Source: Campanula takesimana (lineage: Eukaryota > Streptophyta > Magnoliopsida > Asterales > Campanulaceae). From it: 64,000 bases of DNA. How positions within the stretch are numbered: position 1 is the stretch's first letter; each line of letters opens with the position of its first letter. The stretch is from NCBI GenBank assembly GCA_026119855.1, contig JAOWBW010000442.1:868001-932000 (forward strand). Reading direction: 5' to 3'. The translations under genes and the position numbers were made by a program. The notes under the pieces are model-generated. The model worked only from the letters and a program-made list of their open reading frames with translations, was not told where the DNA came from and did not search any database. Of this stretch, positions 33,603 through 43,925 are shown in pieces.

Positions 33603-34253
33603 TTGGTGGTGGTGATGTCAACCCCAGAAACCGAAACGGCTCTCCGTCGCGTTGATCCGTACGGTAGGGTTAATCGTAATATTCGTGACGAGGGGGTCAT
33701 GGGAGCACCCCCACGCCCTAATATTCGGGCAGATATTCCATCCTTTAATGGTAATTTATCTGTTGAGGATTTTATGGATTGGCTTTCAGAGATCGAGAAG
33801 TACTTCGATTTAATGCAAGTTGAGGAAGAACGGAAGGTCCCTTATGTGGCTTACAAATTGCGGGGAGGTGCTTCTTCTTGGTGGGAACAATTATTAAGAT
33901 TAAAAGCTCGTACTAATGAACCACCTATTCGTACTTGGAGATACATGAAACGGGAGTTGCGGGGTCATTTCTTACCTGATGATTATGCGCAGGTCCTCTA
34001 CACCAAACTCCTTAATTGTAAACAAGGAAGTCGTACGGTGGAGGAATATGTTCATGATTTCCTGGCCATAACTGCAAGGGTGGATTTGTACGAGACGGAA
34101 GCACAACAGGTTTCAAGGTTTATTGGTGGTCTTCATCTTGGTATCAAAAATCAAGTCGAATTATTTTCTTCATTCGTGATGACTGAGGCTATTACTAGAG
34201 CAAGAAGGTGGAGAATCAATTGGCCTCTTCTTTTCGTTCCCCTACACTTTTAA
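33603..34253 (+). pseudogene. gag of TR-GAG-like element 1
   Basis: Ty3/gypsy-type gag (Retrotrans_gag). Motifs are IPSFNGNLSVEDFMDWLSEIEKYFD (quoted in parts: SVEDFMDWLSEIEKYFD), YKLRGGASSWWEQL, RTWRYMKRELRGHFLPDDYA, LLNCKQGSRTVEEYVHDF and RFIGGLHLGIKNQVELF. The likely true start is the ATG at 33434 (MANEDIQTILASNAAL), but that frame has a TAA after 22 codons and a frameshift before 33603. Another frameshift near 34205 separates the end of gag from the zinc knuckle CFKCGQPGHISSNC (34456-34497). The copy is inactive. Confidence 0.85.
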
Positions 34254-34593
34254 CAAGTTTGGTGACGCGTCTTCTTCTAGTACCAAGGCCCAAAATTCTG
34301 TTGCTCATAGTGATGGGGATTCGGAGCAAACACCGGCTGCGGGTTCGAAGAATGATGGTGGAAAGCAACCAATTGAAACAAGGACTTAACCGGTTCGTCG
34401 TAATAATAATATTCCCAATAATTCTAATACATATGCAAAGCCTCATGGGAATAAATGCTTTAAGTGTGGTCAACCGGGTCATATCTCTAGTAATTGTACT
34501 AGCATTGAGGAGGAAGAGGAAGACAAAAGTGAGGAAGTTTGTTACGACCCTAATCTTGAAGAAGATAATGATGGTGATACTCATGAGTCGTAT

Positions 34594-35460
34594 GTGGTTC
34601 GTAAGCTTATGTTGACTACTCCAACCGTGGATGATGTTCTCCAAAGACATAATATTTTTCGCACCAAAGGAAAGGTACATAATTTTGCTTCTACAATTAT
34701 TGTTGATAGTGGTAGTAGAGAGAATTTGGTGTCGCGTGGGTTGGTCGATAAGTTGAAGATCGAGGTGATCAAACATCCTACTCCTTATTCTGTGGGGTGG
34801 ATTAGTAATGTCGGCAATATCAAGGTACATGAGCAATGCTCTATTCCTATTTCCATTGGTAGTTATAAGGATGAGATATTATGTGATATTGTTGATATGA
34901 ATGCATGCCATGTTTTGTTGGGTAGACCTTGGCAATATGATCTTGGGGTTATTTATGATGGGAAGGAGAATTTCCTGAGTTTTAAAAAAGATGGGGTTCG
35001 CTTTCATTTATGCTCTTTGAAAGACAAAAGTTTTACAAAACAAGTGCCTCGTATACCGATTATTTCCTTGAGCACTTCCAAAGAAGTAACTTTCGGGCCG
35101 CTTAATCTTCTTCAGGCTTCGGAGGAGACGGATATTAACTCTGACGTACAAGAGAATTTGGTTGTAGAATACAACACGGAGGAAGTTATTTCTCTTATTA
35201 AAGATGTTTTGATTATCGTTGATCAAGGGGAGGACGGGGAGAAAGATCAACAGAAGAAGGCTAAGACAAATGGTATCCACTTATATCCGGTCGATATTCG
35301 TTTGCCTCAAATTTTACTTCGTGGTCATATTTATTCCAAGTATTTGTTCCACTGGGTCGGGAAAATTCCAATTTTTTCTTTTCCGTCAAATTTAATGATG
35401 TTGATTTATTCAAAATATATTTTTTTAAGTGGAACGGCACTTTTCAAACATCGGAGATGA
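34594..35460 (+). CDS. Retropepsin-like domain and tail of TR-GAG-like element 1
   Basis: Aspartic-protease-like domain following the zinc knuckle. The active-site region reads IIVDSGSRENLVSRGLVDKL, with Asp-Ser-Gly in place of the usual Asp-Ser/Thr-Gly. LLGRPWQYDLG is the typical gypsy motif near the flap and C-terminal half. After it comes a unique tail of about 120 residues that ends 34 bp before the right LTR. No RT begins where one would be expected (after GRPWxxD and about 150 residues). The frame is open over 288 codons. Confidence 0.75.
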   Translation: MVRKLMLTTPTVDDVLQRHNIFRTKGKVHNFASTIIVDSGSRENLVSRGLVDKLKIEVIKHPTPYSVGWISNVGNIKVHEQCSIPISIGSYKDEILCDIVDMNACHVLLGRPWQYDLGVIYDGKENFLSFKKDGVRFHLCSLKDKSFTKQVPRIPIISLSTSKEVTFGPLNLLQASEETDINSDVQENLVVEYNTEEVISLIKDVLIIVDQGEDGEKDQQKKAKTNGIHLYPVDIRLPQILLRGHIYSKYLFHWVGKIPIFSFPSNLMMLIYSKYIFLSGTALFKHRR

Positions 35461-36028
35461 ACTCGGGGATGAGTTCTTTTGAAGAGGAGGTGTATGATGT
35501 AGCACAAGGAACGGCTCAGCAAACGAGGGCCAAGACGAAGCAAAAGTCCGTCCGAAACAGCAGCAAGCCCGACCGGACCAAGGATAGTAACCCAACCGGA
35601 CCTGAGAAAGGTCCGACAGCACCAGTGTCAATGCCCGACCGGATCAGCAAGGCCACCCGCCCGGACCAACATTGTTATCCGCCCAGACCAACAGCACCTG
35701 ACGATACGTCTTTCACGACGTTGAAGTTCGGAACGTGTTTTCTTTTAATTATTTCTTATTTGTTTTGGTTTACTTTTTAAAGTCCTTTTTAGACTAAGTT
35801 TTTTTTATTGTTCGAGTATAAATACTTTTTTACTTCTTTTGTATTGAACACGTTTTTATTTTATTAATTCCAGAATTGCTTTGCAATTAGTTATCCATCT
35901 TTCACCTCCTTTATTTTCTTTAGTCAGGAATTTCGTTGAAATTCTTCTTGAGAATCCTTGTTCCTTGCAGAATAATTGGTTTCGATCAATTATTAGTTAC
36001 TATTCCGCTGCGTCTTCACATCAAGGCT

Positions 36029-36530
36029 CTAGATGCCACTTGTTAGTAAATCATATAGAAGATGATGACATATGATAACGAACACAATCGACAAGCAATA
36101 ACACATACAGAAGAGCACACTAATCTATTTTGCACAAATTTTGATCAAAAAATTCCTGACGTGCAAACCTTAGATCTAGAATTATTGATCTCTCTTACTC
36201 TCTCTATGTGTAAAGGCTACTAGTTATAACTAGTATTCATACTGTTAGAGTCCTAACTCTGAAGACAGAATGAGAAAGAAAAAACAAATCCCTAAAGGAC
36301 TTTCAAAATCCCATGCGTTTTCCCGTCTGCGTCAAACTTGTCACTGGGCACGACTCGGACCGGTTGGTCCGAGTCGTTCTCGGACCTTGTAATCGTACTG
36401 AAGCTATAAGAACGACTGCCACTCGTGCTCTGGTGGCTAGTCCGACTCGCGCTGTGGATTCCTAGTCGTTCTGGTTGGCAACTTCACTTTTCTTTTACTT
36501 TTCTTCGTCTTCTCAAAACTTCTGACTTAT
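36029..36530 (-). repeat. 5' LTR of the copia that hosts TR-GAG element 1
   Basis: CTAGATGCCAC at 36029-36039 is a decayed primer-binding-site complement, and TGTTAGTAAATC opens the LTR at about 36041. Text such as CAAACCTTAGATCTAGAATTA resembles the copia LTR at 50245-50894. The right edge of the LTR could not be fixed. A near-perfect palindrome around 36351-36378 (ACGACTCGGACC with GGTCCGAGTCGT) lies inside. Confidence 0.6.
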
Positions 36531-36780
36531 CTCTAAAAAGTTAGTTAATATTCCTTCATGTATAAAATAGAAGTATAATTTTTATTTATTTTTATAATTT
36601 GATGAAGTTTGTGGACACGATTAAAATGGTAGTGGTTCCAAAACAAACTTATAGAATAAGAACGAATTTATTGAATGATATTTGTTTACCAAAATTCAAT
36701 CCAATTGATAAACAAATACCAAGTATAACATTTTTTTTTGCCGAAAACAAACCATATTTAAATGTTGAGTCGTTCTTGTG

Positions 36781-37333
36781 AAAAACGCGTTTTACACTAA
36801 GCTATAGAAAAACTTGTTTTTCACAATTACCTTTTCTAACATTATCATGTGCATCTTCTAATATTATAAAGTGTTTGTTGTAATATTACTTTTAAAATAT
36901 TTAAGCAGGCACTTTTATACACTCAAACAGGCACTTTTAGAGGTATTGTTATGATTGTCATATTCAAGCAGACACTTTTATACACTCAAACAGACACTTT
37001 TAGAGGTAGTGTTATGATTGTCCGTTGTAGTGTTAAGAATGCCTTTCCTAGTGTTGAAAAGTGCCTCCCGTAGTGTTGAAATATGCCCCTTACATTCTAA
37101 ACAAGTGGTTGGTGAGCTTTTAAAAGTTAAAAAACATGTGTCTGCCTTAATGTTAACAACTGCCTCCTGTAGTATTGAAAACTGTCTCCTGTAGTGTTAA
37201 AAAGTGTCTGCTGAGTTTTATAAGTTCCAGTTATTTACAGCAATGTCACCGCGTCTTTTAAGTAACGTTTCGCTTAATTACAAAAATGTCACTCCGCACA
37301 GGAAAAACACGTTTTACACTAAAACGCGTTTTT
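36781..37333. mobile_element. Candidate MITE with ACGCGTTTT ends and internal tandem repeat
   Basis: Left end AAAAACGCGTTTT and right end AAAACGCGTTTTT are inverted repeats of 13 bp. Inside is a 63-bp tandem duplication (36903-36965 and 36966-37025) rich in GGCACTTTT/GACACTTTT, and further TGTAGTGTT motifs. No clear target duplication was found, so the superfamily is open. Confidence 0.5.
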
Positions 37334-38547
37334 CCCAAGATTTTCTGTTAAATGTTTGCTTATAATGTTTTCTTTATATAGAGGTAGAAGTGCATAAGTA
37401 TATATTAAAATGGAAGAAGGGGAATATAAAAAAACAAAAAGTTGTGTAAGACGGTCTTACACGTGAGATTAATCTTGTTGTTGAAATAATAAATGGTTTG
37501 TCTTTTATTATGAATGGAACGGGGCGGAGCAAGTTTGTTATCACTGATCGAAATCCGTCGTCTATGAAGTCTTGCTAAAAAAAAAGAAAATAGTAGAAGG
37601 GTGGGGAAGGGGGCATTAAATACTCCTTCCGTCCCATTTTGATGTAGCACGAGGATCCATGTTTCAAGCACTGGCACAGGTTCGCCCGCTCCAGCGTCAA
37701 GACCCGACCGGACCAGCACAGGTCCGTCCGCACCTCGGCCAAGACCCGCCCGGACCAGCACAGGTCCGGTCGCACCAAATCAAAGACCCGCCCGGACCTG
37801 GATATCCTGGGCGTCGTTGAATTTCGATCGGACGAGTTCGATTTATTTTCCTTATTTGTTTTGGTTAATTAACTAGGGCCTTTTGGTATACTTTTTGAGT
37901 CCTTTTTGGAGTAGGGTTTTATTATTCCTTAGGGTATAAATACTCTTTTGTTTCTTTGTATTGAACACGTTTTTTATTATTAATTTTAAAGTTTGCCTTT
38001 GCAACTTTGTGGGTTCAAAACTTAGAAGTCATTGTTGGCTTGTTGAAGGTTAATTCATTCTGTTTTATTCAAGATCTTCCATTACGGTTGATCTTGGTTG
38101 TATTCCGCTGCATCAGTTGGTATCAGAAAAGGTGAGATCCAAGGAAGATGGCCAATGACAACGGGAGCAACAACGACGCTGTTCTTGCAATCCTTGATCG
38201 TTTAGATCGGGAAGCCCAAGAAAGACACCGACAAGCTGAAGAACGAGACCGTCAGCGTGAAGCACAGCTGCAGCTCGTCATAGTGATCTTGTTCGGGTTT
38301 TGGAGGGTTTGCAGGTTGGTCGCCGAAGGCAACGGGCAGGGGTTCATACAGCTCCTGTAGGAAACGATCGAAACAATTGTGTTCCGCCAGCCGGAGGAGA
38401 AGATTCAGATTCTGAGGGTGAAGATGATTTTGGCGCTGCACCTGCGGATCAGTCTCCTAAAATTAAAGCTGCTCTACCCCTTTTCACAAAGGAGTTAGAC
38501 ATGGAAGAATTTTCTGATTGTCTTTCTGAAGTAGAAAAGTATTTGCC

Positions 38548-39000
38548 TTGATGAATATTCCGGAGGAGAAGAAAGTGCAGTATGTGGCTTACAAGCTTCG
38601 TGGTGGGGAATCTGCATGGTGGGAGCAATTGAATAATCACCGGCGGAGGCAGAATAAATTACTAATTCGCACATGGGGTCGTATGAAGATGGCTTTGAAA
38701 CAACGATTTCTACCCGCATATTTTGAGCAGTTGATTTATCAGAAATTCCTTGAATGCAAGCAGGATAATCGGTCTGTCGATCAGTACACGCACAGCTTTC
38801 ATACACTTTCTGCGCGTAATGATTTTGGTGAATCAGAAGCACAACAAAAAACAAGGTATGTGAATGGTCTTCGTCCTAGTGTTAAAAATCAAGTTCAATT
38901 ATATGTTGTTCATACACTTGATGGGCTATATCTTGTGCTAAAACGGTTGAGGGTCAACAACCTAGCCCAGTATTTAAGTCTCATCCATCAGTTCACCTAG
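38548..39000 (+). pseudogene. gag of TR-GAG-like element 2
   Basis: Homologous to element 1 gag: YKLRGGESAWWEQL, IRTWGRMKMALKQRFLPAYF, LECKQDNRSVDQYTHSF and YVNGLRPSVKNQVQLY. The upstream start MANDNGSNNDAVLAILDR (38148) and LPLFTKELDMEEF segments are in other frames, so there are at least two frameshifts and a stop at 39000. A CCHC zinc knuckle CFRCGQPGHLSNNC follows at 39171-39212. Confidence 0.8.
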
Positions 39001-39233
39001 GGTAATATTCGGGGTCTCAATCACCGGTAGTTGCAAAAGAGCAGTTAGCCGGTTCTAAAAGTAGTACTGAGAAGCAGGAACCTGTTCCGAATCAGCCGGT
39101 GGGGAAGGGTAATAATCCATCTAATGGGCGTCAAAATCCTAATCCATAAGCCAAGACTTTTGGTAATAAATGTTTTCGTTGTGGACAGCCTGGACATTTA
39201 TCTAATAACTGTCCTAATCGAGGGCAAGTTAAT

Positions 39234-40046
39234 ATGGTAGAGAACGAGGATGCTGATGATATTGAGGAATGTTGGGTGGACCCGAATAGTGAAAGTGATG
39301 GTGGTGACCATGGAACACTTGTGTTTAATAAAATAACCTTGGCAGCTCCAGCGGAAGATGAATCCCCTAACAGACATGGTATTTTTCGCACTATTGGACA
39401 AGTGGTTGATAATAAAGTGAAAATCATTATGAATACTGGGAGTTGTGATAACTTGATTGCTCGGGGGACAGTGGATAAATTGCAAACTGGAGGTTAAAAA
39501 GCATCCAACTCCGTATCACGTGGGATGGATTAATGCTACCGGTAAACTTTAGGTAAATGAACAATGTGTCGTTTCTTTTTATATTGGTAATTATAAGGAT
39601 GTGGTTGTTTGTGATGTTGTTGATATGAGTGCTTGCCAGTTGATGCTTGGTAGACCTTGGCATTATGATGTTGATTCTACTCACAGTGGGCGTGACAATA
39701 TTATTAGTTTTGTGAAAGATGGGATCAAGTTTAATTTATGCCCGTTGAAAGCACGAGGGGTGCGTGCTGGCATTGATAAGGGGAAAAGAATTATTTCCTT
39801 GTGTGCTCCAAAATCTTGTATTTCAGGTACTACGCGGGCTATTGGATTGGCTGCTGCTGCACGTCGGTCTAAGAAGAGGGATGGCTTTCGCGCAAAACCA
39901 TTGGTTGGACTGACGGAACCGGTACAAGCTGCGAGACAACCAAGGCACCGGTTTTCAAATGTCAAGTCCAGGTTGAATACTCCCGGGATGCGTGATTCTT
40001 TTATGGTACATGATTCGGAAACGAATCCTTTTGAAGAGGAGGTGTA
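39234..40046 (+). pseudogene. Retropepsin-like domain and tail of TR-GAG-like element 2
   Basis: The protease-like core has IIMNTGSCDNLIARGTVDKL, where the catalytic Asp is Asn, so it should be inactive. A frameshift near 39490 is followed by WHYD in the context LMLGRPWHYDVD (about 39640-39670). The tail (KRIISLCAPKSC to ETNPFEEEVYD) leads straight to the right LTR and is unrelated to reverse transcriptase. Confidence 0.75.
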
Positions 40047-40693
40047 TGATGTATCACGAGGATCCAAGTTTCAAACACCGGCACAGGTCCGCCCGCGCCA
40101 GCGTCAAGACCCGACCGGACTAGCACAGGTCCGACCGCACCTCGGCCAAGACCCGCCCGGACCAGCACAGGTCCGGCCACACCAAATCAAAGACCTGCCC
40201 GGACCTAGAAATCCTGGGTGTCGTTGAATTTCGATCGGACGAGTTCGTTTTATTTTCCTTATTTGTTTTGGTTAATTAACTAGGGCCTTTTTGGTATACT
40301 TTTTGAGTCCTTTTTGGAGTAGGGTTTTATTATTCCTTAAGGTATAAATACTCTTTTGTTTCTTTGTATTGAACACGTTTTTTATTATTAATTTTAAAGT
40401 TTGCCTTTGCAACTTTGTGGGTTCAAACCATAGAAGCCATTGTTGGCTTGTTGAAGGTTAATTCGTTCTGTTTTATTCGAGATCTTCCATTATGGTTGAT
40501 CTTGGTTGTATTCCGCTGCATTGCATTTGAAGCTTCACCTTCTACCCAAATGGATGTCCGTTAGAAGCTTCACCCTTTCCTAAAATGGTAATAAATGTAG
40601 GTCCCACTTGTCATATCCACTGATCTCTTCCTCTCACATACTTAAATTATGGAGCACAATTGTTATACCCACTAACTTTCCCTTCTTACATAC

Positions 40694-41236
40694 TCCCCCC
40701 GTCCCATTTTAAACTTCAAAATTTTCCCTTTTGGGTGTCCCATTTTAAACTTCAAAATTCAAAAAAAGAAAGTTATTTACTCCCTCCGTCCCAACTTAAA
40801 CTTCAAAAAAAAATTGGGTTCAAGAATTAAGAAAAAGTTGATGTGTTGTGAGTGTAGATGGTTTGATAAGAGAGAGAAAGTGGGGTAGAGAATAGTTAGT
40901 GGTTAATGGTTGTGAGTATGACATGTGGGGCCTACAAATAAAAAAATTAAAAAAACTTTTCATTTTGGGATTTTGAAGTTTAAGATAGGACGCCCAAAAT
41001 GGAGATTTTTGAAGTTTAAGATGGGACGGAGGGAGTATACTTTTTTAATTAGTGATACCTACATGTCATACACACAACAACTATCCACTAACTATTCTCT
41101 ACCCCACTTTCTCTCTCCTACCCACTTTCTATACCCACAACACTCTACATCACTATCTATATTTTATAATATAAAGATTCTCATCTTAATTTTTGTGCCC
41201 ATTTTTTTTTTGAAGTTTAAGATGAGACGGAGGGAA
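40694..41236. mobile_element. Stowaway MITE nested in the ancestral MITE
   Basis: Starts CTCCCCCCGTCCCATTTTAA, ends TTAAGATGAGACGGAGGGAA, with TA on both sides. It is itself split by 40780-41035. Confidence 0.75.
40780..41035. mobile_element. Stowaway MITE nested in another Stowaway
   Basis: 256 bp. Starts CTCCCTCCGTCCCAACTTAA, ends TTAAGATGGGACGGAGGGAG, TA duplicated on both sides. Confidence 0.85.
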
Positions 41237-41361
41237 TATTTAAATTGTAGGCCCCACTTATCATATCCATTAACTTTTTACCTCTCACAACCTTTCTTAC
41301 ACTCATCACTTTCTTAATTTGTGTGTCATCACCAACATGGTGAAGCTTCAAATGGGACGGA

Positions 41362-42553
41362 AGGGCTGTAAACGAGCCGAGCCGAGCTTTGGAGTTTTGG
41401 GCTCGAGCTCGTTAACGAATTATCGAGCTCGAGCTTTTATCGAGCTCGAGCTCGAGCCCATTTACCTTGTTCGAGCTCGAATCGAATCGAGTTTCGAGCT
41501 GCTCGCGAGCCGCTCGCGAGCTTTTCACGAGCTGTTCGAACTCGAGTCTTTCCAAGCCGAGCTCGAGCTTAAACATTTTTCTGAAAATTATGAAATCAAA
41601 CGAGCTCGAGTTCGAGCCTTATCGAGTTCGAGCCTTATGCTCGCGAGCTTTTCACGAGCTGTTCGAACTCGAGCATTTACGAGCCGAGCTCGAGCTTAAA
41701 CATTTTTCTGAAGATTATGAAATCAAACGAGCTCGAGTTCGAGCCTTACCGAGCTCTGATAAGTATTCTCTGCATTTTGAACAAAAACACTATTTTTTTT
41801 TAATTTTTTTTCTCTTTTTTTAATCTCAAAATGTGTCTAATTTACAAATGTAACCTCCTCTTTACTTCTTCTTTTTTTTTTTTTTTTTTTTTTTGAAAAG
41901 CTCTTGTTCATTTAGCTTCTCATATTACAACGATTAATTGAATCGTATATATACCATCAGGTTGTAATATACTCCTTCTGTCCCAAATTTTATATTTACT
42001 TATCAAATTTACTTAAACTTTAACTAATATTTTACACTAAATTATTAATTCTCATAAAAATTAAAAAATGGTTATTAAATCATTAATAAATTATGTAAAT
42101 TAATAATTTTCATAAAATATTAATCAAAATTCAAATAGTTTGACTCTACATAACCAAAATTCAAATAGTTTTACTATGAAAGTCAAAGTCAGACAAACTT
42201 TCTGGTTAGTATATAGCATTTAAATGACGCTATTATACTTAGTCAACTGTATTTAGTAAAACGTACGCTACGCTAGGTATATAATATAGTATATGTTACA
42301 TGTATGTATATATACATATAAATGATATAATACATACATACATCATACATACACACACATATACGGCTTTCGTCCCGCCTGACTTAAGAGGAACTAGAAT
42401 GAGTGGAGGAGGTTATGAGAACAAAAGTAATATTATCTTTCCATTTTTTGGCCGTAATACGTCGAGTATGACACTAAAAATGTCAAATTATCATAAATCG
42501 GGCAGGATAGAGGGAGTATATAATAAGGTATATAAATATGTGCTATATGTATG

Positions 42554-42617
<64 letters not shown>

Positions 42618-42707
42618 ACATCCAATATTCCATATAGAGACACACATATCATACATACATATATTTATGTATATAAATATGTGTTACATGTATGTATATA
42701 TAATATC

Positions 42708-42745
<38 letters not shown>

Positions 42746-43378
42746 AATATTTTTCTACATGCAAACGCATTTATATGTGAAATATATATGTGTGTGTATG
42801 TGTAAATGATAAACATTTTGTTCATTCTATATTTGAGTAATTAAATATACTTGCATATATAACTACAATAATAGATGTTAATTTTATTTTTTATTTCAAT
42901 GAGAAAAATAATATAAGACAAATATGTGTATATTTTAAAATAATAAATTAGTTTTGAAAAAAAAAACCCGAGTATTGTGTATATATCTCTACGTTTTCAT
43001 AATGAATGTTCATAGAATAAATTAATTTTAGTTGTTGTACAATCTATATTGTATTATTGTATTGTATGTGTATAATCGCTATATGATCATTATATGAATG
43101 TATAAAAATTAAATTAATTTTAGTTGTTGTACAATTATTGTTGTTTAATTCATTTTGAAGATAAAAATATTTTTGTTATGGTTTATTCCTTGTACAATGT
43201 TGTATATACATATAATGTATATGCATTCATTACAAAAGTAATAATGATGATTATTTAGTCGAGCTCGAGCTTAACGAGCCGAGCCGAGCTCGAGCCAAAC
43301 GCAAACAAAATAACGTGTGTTAACGAGCTTATCGAGCCCGAACCGAGCTCGAACGGGCTCGGTTCGTTTAACAGCCAT
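41362..43378. mobile_element. CGAGCTCG-rich element, probably a non-autonomous hAT
   Basis: The left end GGGCTGTAAACGAGCCGAGC and right end GGCTCGGTTCGTTTAACAGC are inverted repeats. The first 400 bp and last 120 bp are saturated with CGAGCTCG palindromes and GAGCCGAGC. The centre is AT-rich with TATG/TA microsatellites and no coding sequence. Flanking bases ACGGAAGG and CATGAAGG agree in only 5 of 8 positions, so the hAT assignment is tentative. Confidence 0.6.
42558..42608. repeat. TA microsatellite
   Basis: About 25 TA units. Shorter TA and TATG runs continue to about 42740. Confidence 0.95.
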
Positions 43379-43386
43379 GAAGGAAG

Positions 43387-43847
43387 TATAGATTTGAGGT
43401 GCCCCGTTTTGTCCTTCCCCACCACGATGCATCATCATTAATATGACTCTTAGGTTTCTAATTTTTCATTTTATTTTGGGCCCTTCCCCTTCCCCTCTGG
43501 TCACTTTCCTCCTCCTCCGTCGTCTCTTTCTTTCTGTAAATGTTTTTGGTTTGCCGCCCTCTTTCTCTCTCTCAATTGGCAACACAGAAGAAAGAGTAGT
43601 TTATGAGTTGTGACCTACCTACCTGCTTCACTCACTCCATTTATTTCTTCCCCATTCCCATGCTTTGGGGCCTCCTCTCTCTCTCTCTCTCTCTCTATAA
43701 GGGTTTTTCATTTTTGTTCCTTTCTTCCACTCACATTGAGTCCTAATCAATCCAATTAACACCGTCGGTCGGTCCTCTCCTCTACCGGAGTATTTATATG
43801 CTCTCACTTCCCTGCATTTCATTATTATTCTTATTATTAACACTCAC

Positions 43848-43886
<39 letters not shown>

Positions 43887-43925
43887 GCTATCTACAACAA
43901 TACTTATCTTTACTGTTGTTTACAA
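43387..43925 (+). promoter_or_regulatory. Promoter and 5' UTR region of the DUF547 gene
   Basis: Pyrimidine-rich throughout, with CT runs at 43675-43697 and 43853-43885. TATA-like sequences are CTATAAGGG (about 43696) and TTTATATG (about 43793). CT microsatellites in this position are common in plant core promoters and leaders. Confidence 0.45.

Larger units (their letters stand above)
32871..36023 (+). mobile_element. TR-GAG-like LTR element 1 (gag and protease only)
   Basis: The element is 3153 bp long. Its LTRs are 32871-33402 and 35495-36023, both starting TGATGTAGCAC and ending TCTTCACATCA. The target duplication AGGCT flanks it (32866-32870 and 36024-36028), inside a minus-strand copia. 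The primer-binding site TTGGTATCAGA follows the left LTR, and the polypurine tract GAAGAGGAGG precedes the right LTR. The interior codes for gag, a CCHC zinc knuckle and a retropepsin-like domain only. Reverse transcriptase, RNase H and integrase are absent, as in element 2. It must have used enzymes supplied by another (Ty3/gypsy-type) element. Confidence 0.88.
37640..40523 (+). mobile_element. TR-GAG-like LTR element 2 (gag and protease only)
   Basis: The element is 2884 bp long. LTRs are 37640-38115 (TGATGTAGCACG to CTGCATCA) and 40047-40523. The target duplication CATTT is at 37635-37639 and 40524-40528, within a MITE. The primer-binding site GTTGGTATCAG follows the left LTR, and GAAGAGGAGG precedes the right LTR. 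The coding region covers gag, zinc knuckle and protease-like domain only, cut at the same place as element 1. Both LTRs hold GC-rich GACCCGACCGGACC and GGTCCG repeats. Confidence 0.88.
37623..43386. mobile_element. Ancestral Stowaway MITE split by three primary nested insertions
   Basis: Pieces are 37623-37639, 40529-40693, 41239-41361 and about 43379-43386. The left end CTCCTTCCGTCCCATTT continues after the first insertion as GAAGCTTCACC. The right part ends GGTGAAGCTTCAAATGGGAC, then GGA. Left and right are complementary over nearly 30 bp once the insertions are removed. The inserted units are TR-GAG element 2, a Stowaway (itself carrying a second Stowaway), and the CGAGCTCG-rich element. 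Confidence 0.75.

Noticed and set aside
34216..34836. 206-codon minus-strand ORF in TR-GAG element 1
   Set aside because: Antisense of the gag-protease region, rich in Ile and Arg as expected from the complement, with no family match.
41319..41823. ORFs rich in ELELE and SRA in the CGAGCTCG region
   Set aside because: Translation of the palindromic transposon repeats.
42300..42743. 147-codon ORF in the TA/TATG microsatellite region
   Set aside because: Ile/Tyr repeat translation of a microsatellite, not a gene.
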